Source: Ostrinia nubilalis
Lineage: Eukaryota; Arthropoda; Insecta; Lepidoptera; Crambidae
Assembly (NCBI RefSeq): GCF_963855985.1
Contig: NC_087118.1
Location: 11,862,501 to 11,926,500, forward strand
Length of the DNA: 64,000 bases
Reading direction: 5' to 3'
A program made the position numbers and the translations under genes. This document shows positions 42,929-53,640 of the stretch, piece after piece. Below the pieces are notes generated by a model that worked only from the letters and a program-made list of their open reading frames with translations, was not told the DNA's origin and made no database searches. The first letter of the stretch is position 1, and each line of letters opens with the position of its first letter.

Positions 42929-45900
42929 CTAAAGAAGCTGCGGGTACACTACATTATTAAGCAAAAGTTTATCGTCGACTAATTTATCGCGCGAAACTAA
43001 AATTTTGATATCCGATTTTTCTTGGACCCGACCTAACGCTACGTACAATTGGCCATGACTGAACACGTCCGACCGCAAGTCTACGCCTACCCGATTTATA
43101 GTCTGCCCCTGACTCTTATGAACAGTCATGGCATAACACAGAGCTAAGGGGAATTGCCGTCGCGTCATTTCGATGGGGCTGTCCGGTTCGATTGGAGCTT
43201 TAAACAAGATACGCGGAATCAAAAATTCGTTTGATTCGCCTGGCTTGCGAACGGTTATTATGCGCGGCGTAGTTTTCACGACGATAACTTTTGTGCCATT
43301 GACCAGTCGGTCTGAAAAACTAAGATTGCGGATTATCATGCACACGCATCCTACTTTTAGTGTTAGATCATGTTCTGGAACACCCTTTGGCTGCAGTTTA
43401 TTTAACGCGTCCGCGCCTAAAAATATATCGTCCGCGTTATCGGAAAGGACTTTATCGATTGAATAAAAGTGTAACGGTTCCGACTCTACTCTATCTAATA
43501 CTATGGAATTAATTTCCCTAACGTTTTGATTGTGTGTGGTGAGTATTGCTCGACCAGCACACGTGTCCGGTTCAATAATGACAACATGTGAAAAAACAAA
43601 ATCTATTAAATCGTTCAAATCTGTAACATAAGAAAGGTGGGAAGTTAAATCTACTAAATTTAAAATTGAACGATTTACCTTTACAGTTTGAACCGGCAAT
43701 TGATTCGATCCCAGTTTTAATAAAAAGTCAGAATACTCTGGGTCGTCTCTGTTACGTTGGGAAGTGCTCAAGTTGAAAATTTTAATTTGTTCCCAAATCG
43801 GTGAGGACTTGACTGAACAATTGATTACGTCAGAGTTACTTTTAGCTTTTACTACGACAGGAGGTATCTGACGGAAATCTCCTGCGAAAATTACGATTTT
43901 CCCACCAAAAAGCCTGTTACACTTCATCAAATCGCGGAGAGACCTATCAAGCAGGTGAATTAAATATTTGTGAGCCATAGGGGCTTCGTCGTAAATAATA
44001 ACGTCAGCTTGTCGAACAAGCTCAGCGCGCTGCGAACCATTGGTAATGCTCCAGTAACCAAGATCATCTACGGGGTTGAGGGGGAATTTAAACATGCTAT
44101 GTGCCGTAATGCCGCCTACGTAATTTTGCGCCGCGATACCTGAACTCGCCGTACACAAGACAATTCCTGAATTTCCGCGTGCGTGTGCAGCAATTACATT
44201 TAAAAGCAAAGTTTTACCTGTTCCGGCAGGCCCGTCAATGAAAATGGCAGTATTGTTTGAGTTTCGGAACTCGCTGTCACTCAGGAGAGTGTGAATATAA
44301 CTAAACACGAGGTTTTGGTCGGGGGATAATTTTGGTAGCCAGCTACTCACGAACGTGTTTAACTCGTCGCGATTATATTCGACGCGCTCGCGGCCTACTT
44401 CGGTCGAATCGTCTATAACGCCCGGTAACCCTTGCTCGACAAGGGATGTCCCATGTTTACGCAATAACCGGTCGATTTGGACGAGACAAAGTTTGTACGC
44501 TTTTTCTGCGTCATCGGATAAACGCTGCAAAAAATCCTGACCAATTAAATGTTTGTACTTATCCCACAAAGAAACGACCCTAACCCCGTTCACAGCTAAG
44601 AGTACGAAAAAGCTACGCAGCCGTGGTCCAGTCAAAAATGTAGATGCTTCCTGCATAGCAATCTCATACTCCGCTTCATCGTCCGCGATCCCGAGAGCTT
44701 TCGCAGCTTCCTGGAAAGTTTTGCACAATGGACCACCAAGTTTATATAACTCGTCGTAACTACGACACGGCTGAGACGCTAAAAGAAGACGCAAGTAAAA
44801 TAATTCACCTCTGTTTGGCGCGACCCAGAATAAACGCGATACTAATTCGCCCCTTTGCCGTCTTGTCAAAAATTTATTATTGCTCAATTCAAAGATTTCT
44901 ACATTTTTTGTGGTGGGACGTCGTGAATGTACAATAAACCGCTCGTAAAAATCTAAATACGTTATGTTATCAAACTGTTCACCGAGAGGCCTTTTAAAAT
45001 AAGTTATTAAGTCCGAATGAGCGCGGCGCGCGGCATCTGCTTCGGTTCCCGGCTTGAAAAAGATGGATTGTTGGCCCTCAAGGTGTACGGCGAGCTGCTT
45101 TACGTTCGGTTCGCGAGCTGTTACGTCAAACTCTAAAATGCGCCACGTCGCTTCGCAAGAACCGAGGTAACGTTTGGTGACATACTGCTCGATTTCATTG
45201 TTTTTATCTGAATCGGGAACGACAGTAACGCGCGATTCGTCAGGACCTTTGGTCATGTATTTGAATAGATATTTGACGATCGCGCGTGCGGAATATGCTA
45301 ATAAATTTATGTGACAGTCATACTTGAGGAGAAGAGCGGCATTGTACGGAACGACCCACAAATCACTAACCGTTATGTCTCTATTTCTAAATTTAATGGT
45401 GGCTTGGTTTTTACTATCACGGCGTAAATGAACAAAACCCTTGTCATCGCAGTAAGTTACAGCCGTTTCAGATTTAGGGAAATACTTTGTGCATTTCATT
45501 TTTTCAGTATCCCAACATGGCAAATCTGTTCTATGTGGAGGTCCACATGGGCCGTGTATCATGTGATCAAGCACAGCCTTGCGTAATCTACCACCTGCCT
45601 CAGAAGGAGGAGGGATATCTGCCCTTACAAATTGATCGATTTCAAAATTTTGTATGGGACCACCCCCTTCGATTCTAAAACAAATGTGGGCATGGGGCAG
45701 TCCTCGTTTTTGAAACTCTATGACATGCATAATATACATACATCTACCAAACCAAGCACCAGTTCTAAGGTCTTTTAAAAGTTGTGCGAGTTTCAAGTTA
45801 AAAACTCTCGCACAAATTAAAGGATTAGGCCTTTGTCCTTGTGGAGTAGATTGTTGGATCTCGGGCCACTTTGGATTGCATGTCATCGTTAAAAAGTATG

Positions 45901-48364
45901 ATGGAGTGCCCAGTCTATTGACCAGTGCAATCGCATCCATATATTTAGTTTTCATATACCGTGGACCTCCAGTAAATGTATTGGGCAGATAGACACGTCC
46001 CGGCACAACACCGCCCTCTCCCCGTATGGTTTCATCTGCTGCTATCTGGTTACTAATCTCTACTGAGTTTTCTACTTCCTGAAGGGGAGCAGATCTAAGA
46101 GCAGCATCTGAGGAATGATTCTGCATATTAAAAATGTACCTAAGTCGTTCCTCTGAAATTCTACAGAACATATCTACTATCCATTCCTCAGAAAGTCTGC
46201 TCAACTCTGAAAACCGCGGCTCAGATAGCAACAAACAACGGACGTATTTATTTTGTGTTAGTTTTACGCCGTTGTTATCGAGTCTATTCGGTAACCAACC
46301 GGGATTACCGTGTGGATACAGCAAAGGATATTGAAAAGTTTCATACAGCGGATGTAAAATGTCTACAGTGTGCGGTTTTCGAGCACCTATGCGCCATATG
46401 ACTATAGCTTTAGGAATATAGCGTTCGCGTTCTGTGCTCAGAATTGCGGCTATTTCCGAACCGATTGGCATGTCTCCTAAAATATTACCATGGGAGCGTC
46501 GCGACGTGGGTTCAAATATCAAATGTGCCTCCTCGGAAGGCTCCTGACTTAAACGTTTAAAACAATCTATGTACGGACTAACATTATGCATAAAATTGGT
46601 AATGCAACGAACTACCTCCATGTCTAAATTTTGGCTTACAGCTACCCTTTCCCGTTCGTCATAAATATACATACCGATGGGATTGTTTGTGTCGGTGTAA
46701 GCTAAATCAAAAACGCGATGGTAAGTTCGGCCCTGAATTTTTAAGAATGAAATACCGGTATTTGGTTGATGAAAACCATGAGAAACGCCTAATGCGCTAA
46801 ACGAAAACAAATGATTAAAAGCTCGCGATCTTAAAAGGAAAGCTGGGTGGAAATAGAACTCTTCGGTTAACGGCGGTAAATTTTGAACATTATATGCTCC
46901 AGAACCACAACACCATTTGACTCTACCTTTTTCCTCAACAAAAATTCGCGCCTGACATTGAGGACATCTATGACTGTCATTCAAAGACAGTTTTTTTAAA
47001 GAATGAGTCTGAAGTGAATCTAGGTCGTCGTTTTGTTTTTGCCCGATCAAAATATTGGAATTACGCAACGCGGGTTCTAAATTTCTGTTTACTACATTAT
47101 ATTGTTGTGACGCTTCTTTATTAACTTCCGGATTTTGTTGCGAATACCGTTTTACCGCTTCCCTATTAACCGAGGGATTATTTTGCGCGTACCGTTTAAC
47201 CGCGTCCCTGTTAACGGAGGGATTGCTTTGAGAGTATCGTGTAACCGCGTCCCTATGAACCGAGGGATTTTTTTGTGTGTAACGTTTTACCGCGTCCCTA
47301 TGGATAGTTGGGTTCTGGGTAGCATAACGTTTCACAGCCTCTCGGTGTTTAAGAGTTTTGGCTGACGTTACGTTACTAACCCGACCGCTATTTAAATCAA
47401 CTCTATCAATTACAACGACTGGCTTTAATTTCAATTTGACATCAGAATGTGTAGTACTGACGGACAAAGGTTTCGCATCATGGGCAATTTTTAACGCAGT
47501 TAAATCTACTCTTTCAAGAACCACAACTGGTTTTAATTTTTCATTAATTAATTTAGATTTTTTCGGTGCGGAAGAATCTACTTTAGATTTAGATGATCTC
47601 TTTTTTTTGGGTCGACCTCGTTTGGTTGATTGCACCGGTGCAATGTCTATTGATTCTAACTCAACTTTTTCAAGGACTACGACAGGTTTCAACGTTGTTA
47701 ATTTCGCGTCGCGTGGCTCGAGTGGGACGACGGGATCTAAGTTTAGCGCAAAATTTACTACAGTTAATTTATGTATAGAATATTGCGCCGAGGTATACGC
47801 ATGTCCTATGAACAGTAATTTTGCGAGATCTTCTAAATTTTGGCAACAAAACAAACGCGCCTTATTTTGAGTTTCGTCCCGATGATTAAATTTATTATTG
47901 ATGCCAACCGCATGGCTATTAAATAAATAAAATTTGTTGCCAAATTTCCAAAAAGAAACCGTATAATTGTTCCCGGTGAACAAGTAACTATCCCGAGTAT
48001 CGTTACGTTCGCGAGTGAATACACGGTCGCGCAAAATATGAACTAACTGCAATGTTGCAACATCAACATCGCGCAGTGAAGCTGGAAAAAGCCCGTTTTC
48101 AATCCAGTTGGGTTCCATTGCATTAATTTTAACCGCGAAGTTCCCTACTCGATAATCATTTGGCAATTCGTCTGGTAATAAGAAAACGTGGTCCCGAGGT
48201 TTACACTGCAAGTAAAGTAAATCACCGTACTGAAGAATAGTATTGATATCCGCAACATCAAACACGGCCCGATTTTTAATAACTGACAAAGCGGATGCAC
48301 ATGCTGACATGGCTACACACTGTGCATTATTACCTTTATACCGTGCATCGCCTTGATGGGACAA
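42929..48364 (-). CDS. Helitron Rep-helicase protein, intact, with extended N-terminus
   Basis: An uninterrupted 1811-codon transposase of a rolling-circle Helitron. Residues 1-200: papain-like peptidase-like domain with GNNAQC (Cys16) and FYLFNSHAVG (Asn149, His151). Residues 226-232, 278-284 and 314-320: three KPVVVLE/KPVVVID motifs. Residues 249-255: RGRPKKK, an AT-hook-like motif. Residues 339-425: six 15-residue repeats of (H/N)R(D/E)AVKRY-x-Q-x-NPSV. Residues 467-486: CPQC...CC zinc knuckle. About 780-1040: Rep nuclease with GLPHAHI (the HUH-type pair) and KYLFKYMTKG (two Tyr for cleavage and joining). About 1340-1811: Pif1-family helicase with GPAGTGKT (near 44225), IIYDEAP, FAGDFRQIPPVV and VHKSQGQT...YVALGRV. 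The first Met precedes the peptidase block, so the start is plausible. The absence of stops suggests a young, possibly active copy. The element ends were not identified. Confidence 0.92.
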   Translation of the reverse strand: MSHQGDARYKGNNAQCVAMSACASALSVIKNRAVFDVADINTILQYGDLLYLQCKPRDHVFLLPDELPNDYRVGNFAVKINAMEPNWIENGLFPASLRDVDVATLQLVHILRDRVFTRERNDTRDSYLFTGNNYTVSFWKFGNKFYLFNSHAVGINNKFNHRDETQNKARLFCCQNLEDLAKLLFIGHAYTSAQYSIHKLTVVNFALNLDPVVPLEPRDAKLTTLKPVVVLEKVELESIDIAPVQSTKRGRPKKKRSSKSKVDSSAPKKSKLINEKLKPVVVLERVDLTALKIAHDAKPLSVSTTHSDVKLKLKPVVVIDRVDLNSGRVSNVTSAKTLKHREAVKRYATQNPTIHRDAVKRYTQKNPSVHRDAVTRYSQSNPSVNRDAVKRYAQNNPSVNREAVKRYSQQNPEVNKEASQQYNVVNRNLEPALRNSNILIGQKQNDDLDSLQTHSLKKLSLNDSHRCPQCQARIFVEEKGRVKWCCGSGAYNVQNLPPLTEEFYFHPAFLLRSRAFNHLFSFSALGVSHGFHQPNTGISFLKIQGRTYHRVFDLAYTDTNNPIGMYIYDERERVAVSQNLDMEVVRCITNFMHNVSPYIDCFKRLSQEPSEEAHLIFEPTSRRSHGNILGDMPIGSEIAAILSTERERYIPKAIVIWRIGARKPHTVDILHPLYETFQYPLLYPHGNPGWLPNRLDNNGVKLTQNKYVRCLLLSEPRFSELSRLSEEWIVDMFCRISEERLRYIFNMQNHSSDAALRSAPLQEVENSVEISNQIAADETIRGEGGVVPGRVYLPNTFTGGPRYMKTKYMDAIALVNRLGTPSYFLTMTCNPKWPEIQQSTPQGQRPNPLICARVFNLKLAQLLKDLRTGAWFGRCMYIMHVIEFQKRGLPHAHICFRIEGGGPIQNFEIDQFVRADIPPPSEAGGRLRKAVLDHMIHGPCGPPHRTDLPCWDTEKMKCTKYFPKSETAVTYCDDKGFVHLRRDSKNQATIKFRNRDITVSDLWVVPYNAALLLKYDCHINLLAYSARAIVKYLFKYMTKGPDESRVTVVPDSDKNNEIEQYVTKRYLGSCEATWRILEFDVTAREPNVKQLAVHLEGQQSIFFKPGTEADAARRAHSDLITYFKRPLGEQFDNITYLDFYERFIVHSRRPTTKNVEIFELSNNKFLTRRQRGELVSRLFWVAPNRGELFYLRLLLASQPCRSYDELYKLGGPLCKTFQEAAKALGIADDEAEYEIAMQEASTFLTGPRLRSFFVLLAVNGVRVVSLWDKYKHLIGQDFLQRLSDDAEKAYKLCLVQIDRLLRKHGTSLVEQGLPGVIDDSTEVGRERVEYNRDELNTFVSSWLPKLSPDQNLVFSYIHTLLSDSEFRNSNNTAIFIDGPAGTGKTLLLNVIAAHARGNSGIVLCTASSGIAAQNYVGGITAHSMFKFPLNPVDDLGYWSITNGSQRAELVRQADVIIYDEAPMAHKYLIHLLDRSLRDLMKCNRLFGGKIVIFAGDFRQIPPVVVKAKSNSDVINCSVKSSPIWEQIKIFNLSTSQRNRDDPEYSDFLLKLGSNQLPVQTVKVNRSILNLVDLTSHLSYVTDLNDLIDFVFSHVVIIEPDTCAGRAILTTHNQNVREINSIVLDRVESEPLHFYSIDKVLSDNADDIFLGADALNKLQPKGVPEHDLTLKVGCVCMIIRNLSFSDRLVNGTKVIVVKTTPRIITVRKPGESNEFLIPRILFKAPIEPDSPIEMTRRQFPLALCYAMTVHKSQGQTINRVGVDLRSDVFSHGQLYVALGRVQEKSDIKILVSRDKLVDDKLLLNNVVYPQLL

Positions 48365-50700
48365 TCCTTTACCAGAAATTAATAATTAATAATAGTCTGA
48401 TTGACAATGAGTCGGGCTTATTATGCATTACGAATACATAATTTAAAAGAAAGTAATTTGCTTCGAAATACAAAATGCATGTGGTTTCTTTATTTTCAGA
48501 TAATATGCTGATACCTTATCAAGACAAAAATAACGAAAACTCTAAAAAGATTCAAGTCAATCTTCTCTTAAAATTATTGTCATAAAATATAAACGTGTAA
48601 ATAATGCAACTTCAGTATCTAAATTGAATGATAAAAAGTGTTATAGATTTATATGACACAGGGAAGATAATTAAAAATTGGTCACATAATTAATGCTAAT
48701 TTTCAACTCAGTTATGTAATATTATAAAAATACTTTCATTATCTTCTAACACTCTCCGCTAAAATATCTAAAGCATTTTGACAAGGCCTTAGAACATCAC
48801 CTTAAAGCAATATCAATCATGCTAATTTTGAGGTACACACAGAAAACAAAATGACAAACTATAGTGCCAACAAATTTTCTGAAAATAAATCGTCAATAAA
48901 TTCATATTCAGTTATAAATGGTTATGCAATGAACAAGTGATAAATTTTACAATGCCTACCTGATTAATTACTTTTATTGTTTTGGTAATTGAAATTAAGT
49001 TTGTTTTTTACTAATAAATAAAAGAAATTAAATTAAATTTAAAAGTAGATATACCTACCTATAGAGACCTACCTAAACCGAAAATCCAAACTCATACAAT
49101 TAATAGCAGCTAGTGCTAATAGTAATAAGAAGTTTAATGTAAACAAAAGTTTGAAATTTTTATAATAATTGAACAACAACATTACCTATTAAGTAGGTAG
49201 GTAATGTATTGTCCTACCAGTTAAAAGGTATGTAATGATGGAAATCAATGATTATACAAATTAGTATTAACCTATTTTACTGTAACTGTACCATTTTGCA
49301 GTAAGTTCATATTACAACAAGTAATTTTATTAGGCTAATCCTACCTAAAAATGCATTGCATTGATACAATATTTCCTAAAATAAAACTAATGCAAATTCA
49401 AATAGCAGGCTTACCTAACCCCATTGAGACAATAAGTAGGTACCTAATTTCTGCTTATCAAACATACCTAAATAATATGAATAAAAAAAAATTTAGAATT
49501 TGTTTCTGTAAAAATGAAAAATAATTAAAAATATTATAGGACCTTAGATTAATAATTTAAGTAGGTATAGGACTAATTTCAAACATGATGAATATTGATA
49601 ACTTCACTCAATTGGTGCACATCTATTTGAATTTAATTAATTTATGACAAGATATAAAAATTAAATGTTATTAATACCACTATTCAAGTAAGTAAATTAT
49701 AATTAGTATAATTATTAATCTTGATTTATAAAAGGCTAGATATTATGGTCAGATCCAGACTTGTACAAGTTCAAAAAAAAGTACCTATACCTAGTAAGAT
49801 GAATGTCAAATCAGAATTCAACGCACTAAATTGAAAATATTGATAAATAAATACAAATATAACAAGCGCAGGATATAAGTAGTATCAAATGCAAATAATC
49901 CTATTGCAAATCTGAAGGTTTTCAAATAATATTTAAACTGCATTGATATTACCTACCAATATTTGAGAAGGATTCAATCAAGTTCTTATTATTGATTTGA
50001 TTTCAGAGCAAATCAATTATTTTAACTACACTGAAACATTAATTAAATTAGATGTGATTCAATAAATGCTTTGTTTATAATAAGAACTAAAGTTATGCTT
50101 ACTTGTGTATTTTAAATACCTAATGTAACACCAATTTCAACAGTAAATAATCCTACATGTAAAATTATTTTACATAACTATTCAATGAAAACCATCTCAG
50201 AGTAAGATGTAAATATTTTTTTTTAACAGATAATGTGACTTTATTTCATCAACAATGAAATGATAACTTGCCTGTTAGGACATTATTAATTCAAGTACCT
50301 TGTGTGGAATTCACATGTTTCAAAATATAAAGATTTCTTACGTGTTATTAACTATTTACTGTTAGGCATGGACCTTTTTTTATAGGTCCATGATTGTAGG
50401 TAGGTGTAGGTAATATAAATAAGTTGGCAAATAGAATAAGGGGCTACGCCCTTGTCAACCATATTTAGAAAATGTGTAAAGTTATTGACTTGAAAAAGCT
50501 AGATCTTAACGAACAGACTCAAAATTAAGAAACAACGATAGAGAAATCCTATAAAACTTGCAGTTATGAACTACCTACAACACCATTGCCATGTCAATTA
50601 TAAAAAGAAGAAAATGGCGGTCCATAACTATTCATCAAAGCCAAACATAGTTTATTTTTAACGAACCAAAGGACCTAAACACAGAAAATAATGGAAAGAA
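48365..50700. other. AT-rich DNA, no gene seen
   Basis: Very AT-rich, with many GTAGGTA-type words. Probably the Helitron 5' flank and then intron or intergenic DNA of the host gene starting near 51.1 kb. A CATGGACCT...AGGTCCATG hairpin lies at 50368-50393. Confidence 0.4.
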
Positions 50701-50717
50701 GAACAAATAAGACTTAC

Positions 50718-50766
50718 CCGTGGCGATGCAGACGGCCGTGGTGGAATCGTAGTTGAAGCGGGGCAT
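50718..50766 (-). CDS. first coding exon of a host gene (unknown)
   Basis: A minus-strand exon 50773-50718 lies between an AATTGCAG acceptor and a GG|GTAAGTC donor. It holds an ATG at 50766 and 16 codons plus one base: MPRFNYDSTTAVCIAT. GC-rich codon use contrasts with the AT-rich surroundings, which supports a real exon. An untranslated exon with its own donor lies upstream (51077-51150). The following exons are not visible and lie at lower coordinates, perhaps beyond the Helitron. Short hydrophobic starts like this occur in small membrane-anchored proteins, but no family is claimed. Confidence 0.55.
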
Positions 50767-51076
50767 CGTGAAACTGCAATTATACACATTGAATGAACTA
50801 AAGAACCACAAATTATTGCACTGAAAAACCTAAAATACACTTAAAACTTCGATCATTACACTTTAAAAAGTTTTAAACCATAAAAAGTTGTTTGTTTAAC
50901 ATTATTTCATTTGTTTTACAATGGCGTCCCCTTCAACAAAAATCAGGCCTACACTAACGGAGCGATGAAAAGAAACAATTAAGTTGATATATCATCAAAA
51001 TTGATTTGTACAATAGTATTTTGTTATTTGACAAACCTATGGATAATAATTTTAATAATATTTACACTTAACTTAC

Positions 51077-51170
51077 CGCGATGAAACAAGATGCAAAACA
51101 GTTGCGACCGAGAGGGAGGCGGAAGTGAATGAGCGCGAAATGTCTCAGGCAAACTTTTTTTTTTGCCTAC
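51077..51170 (-). promoter_or_regulatory. candidate 5' untranslated exon and start region
   Basis: On the minus strand a relatively GC-rich stretch (CGCGCTCATTCACTTCCGCC...GCAACTGTTTTGC) ends at a consensus donor CGCG|GTAAGT (51077/51076), about 300 bp upstream of the ATG exon at 50766. The transcription start is probably near 51130-51170. This is inferred from the donor and base composition. Confidence 0.45.
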
Positions 51171-51556
51171 AAAACTTATGACCATAGACAACTTTTGTTT
51201 GGTGGTGCTTAACCTATTGGTCACCAACCTATTTCGCCTGGAACAATAAAAAAAAATTATTTCTGTTTTGAAAATAAAGATTTTGGGTTTTAGGCAATCG
51301 CAAAAATACGCATAAAATAACTAAAGCATTTCTATAAGTATTTTTATCAAAGAAATATTGCACGGAAATGTTAAACGTTTTGTATTTTAAAAAAGACCAT
51401 GGCGCTCTAAAGGATATAGAACGCAACTCAGATTTTATTTAATCTGATGATTAATTATGATAGAAAAAGAATTATTAATAACAATCGGTTATTATGAATA
51501 ATTTGGTAAATGTGATTAAAAAAATCATTCACGTATGTATAAAATTAAATAAACTG

Positions 51557-51615
51557 CTTAGGGTTGGCCCAAGGTCCACCCCCGCCGCATTTAAACCTAT
51601 TTATTAAATTTTAAA
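51557..51615. repeat. terminal-like sequence shared with the array flanks
   Basis: GGTTGGCCCAAGGTCCACCC then CGCCGCATTTAAACCTATTT matches the inverted flank at 41580-41640 and, less well, 37575-37615. It may be the end of another copy of the array-bearing element. Confidence 0.45.
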
Positions 51616-51840
51616 CAGTTCATTTAAATTTTAAACATTCCAATCTCATTATACTAATTTATATTAATATATTAAGATATCAAAACGTTCAAAATGTGTT
51701 GCTGTACACGCTGTACACGAGCCGGTGTTCTCTTTTAAGATATTTGTAAGTGATAAATTAATGTGATTACTTTCTTACTTTTACCTCGACTGTCGGTAAT
51801 TATTATTAATAACTGGTAAGTAACATAATATACATAAATT

Positions 51841-51992
51841 AAAACGAACTGTCCCACCCGTGACAGTAACAGGGGGGCGTCACCACCGTCAATACCGAAT
51901 CGCTGGTTCCGATTTTTGCCACGTTGGAAACTATATAGTTGAAATGATGGTGGCGCCCCCCTGTCAATGTGTTTGGTGACACGGTTCAGTTT
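51841..51992. mobile_element. MITE with AAACGAACTGT ends
   Basis: The left arm AAACGAACTGTCCCACCCGT...CAGGGGGGCG pairs imperfectly with the right arm CGCCCCCCTGTCA...GACACGGTTCAGTTT. About 150 bp, GC-richer than its surroundings, non-coding. Confidence 0.65.
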
Positions 51993-52088
51993 AAATTAGT
52001 TCATCTATATGACTGTAAGTAATGAACAGCGCAGCCGCCACCGGTCTTATTGATCCTTGAGGGGATAATGACATTAATTAATCAGTAA

Positions 52089-52754
52089 GACGTATTATGG
52101 ATCGAAATAGCGATTTATGGACATATTGATTTTTTTCTTTCACAATGTCTATTTGAAAAAAATACTTATCGAACGTAACTTATGTTATTCTGATGAATAA
52201 ATGTCGTTAAAAGTTTTTCTCTAAAATCAATAGTTAGGCTGGAAAAAAATATTTTCCATTTTCGTTGTATGGAATGAAACTTAAAGTGGTCAATTTCGAC
52301 TAAGCCTATGGCTTGTTGACTATAATTCTAAACTATCAGCGCGCGCCCAAAGTTGCCCGTTCAGTAGTTACAAGGTTCCAAAATATGAGTTAAATATTTG
52401 TCAGTAATTTAAGGTTAATTTAAATTGTTAACGTATGGAATCTTTATATTTTCGTTGAATCTTTAAAGATATTCCAAAAAAAGTCACTTTTACTAACTTT
52501 TTTCCACATAACTTGTGAACGGGCAACTTTAGGCGCGCGCTGATAGTGTAGGATTATAGTCAACAAGCCATTTCATTTCATACAACGAAAATGGAAAATA
52601 TTTTTTTCCAACCAAACTATTGGTTTTAAAGAAAATCTAACGACATATATTCATCAGAATAACGTAACGTATCGATAGGTATTTTTTTCAAATAGAAATT
52701 ATGAAAAATATCGCTATGTCCATAAATCGCAATTTCGATCCATAGTGTGACGTA
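52089..52754. mobile_element. foldback-type element, 666 bp with about 300-bp arms
   Basis: ACGTATTATGGATCGAAATA at the left is mirrored by ATTTCGATCCATAGTGTGACGT at the right. Pairing continues inward through CATTTTCGTTGTATG, GACTATAATTCTA and CAGCGCGCGC...GTTGCCCGTTC, and back from 52480. A spacer of roughly 80-120 bp separates the arms. A short frame in it is not protein-like. Confidence 0.75.
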
Positions 52755-53522
52755 ACCTATCAATATGAATTTAAAAAATAGAAGTTGTGAAAAAAAAACG
52801 CTGTCCAAAATTTCGCTTTTCGATCGATCCATAATAGAAGTTTTTTTTTAAAACATGATGATGACATTCACAACGCTAAAAAATTATTATTTTTATCTCA
52901 TCAAGATAAAAGTAAATTATGCCTGTTCCATTTTTACCTACTTTCGAGGGACCTCAATTTTTCAGTCGTACAAAACAAAATTTGACAGAAGGGCGCTACA
53001 CGGGTTAAAATTCACATTTTTGTCCTTTGACGTTTCAAAATCTTTTGATTATTTCCGAACGAAACATCCTATCACTCTCTAATCTATGGTCCCTACACCC
53101 CCCCTCCCCTCTTGACAAACTGTCAAACAAAAGTTTGTTTTGATTTGGTTGGTGTTGTTTTGTTCGAATGAAATTAATAAGAATAGTTACTTACATACAT
53201 ATCTCAAAGAAATAATCTATAGCTGAAACAAGTGATCTTAAAAATAATAGTAACAGAAGCCTTGTACAATATTGCAACAATATCTGAGTTTTCAATGTGA
53301 TACTGTTACGTTAACTCTGTGCATATTTTGCCTGTGTAAAATAAAGAGAATGGTGATTGCAGCGTAAGGTAATGCTTGATGATAACTATGAAACGTTTGA
53401 TAATTGATGGCACTATTAATTATTCAATAATATTTAAGAGGTCAAAGTTTTTGAGGATGAATGTTTTTTACTCTTGCACTCTAAAAGTATTGTACAGTTT
53501 TGATGAATAAATTGTTTAACTA
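52755..53522. other. no gene recognised
   Basis: AT-rich. 53090-53160 is a C-rich then T-rich stretch with a TTGACAAACTGTCAA palindrome near 53113, with no coding support. Confidence 0.3.
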
Positions 53523-53640
53523 TAAGGCTGGATTGCACCATCTTACTTTAACAAACATCAAAAATCTATCAAACTTCATTCAGAAAACACCAGTTATCGT
53601 TAAAGTAACGGTCAAAGTTAGGTAATGCAACTGAGCCTTA
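53523..53640. mobile_element. 118-bp MITE
   Basis: TAAGGCTGGATTGCACCATC then TTACTTTAAC at the left is mirrored imperfectly by GTTAAAGT...TTAGGTAATGCAACTGAGCCTTA at the right. Small, non-coding. Confidence 0.65.
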
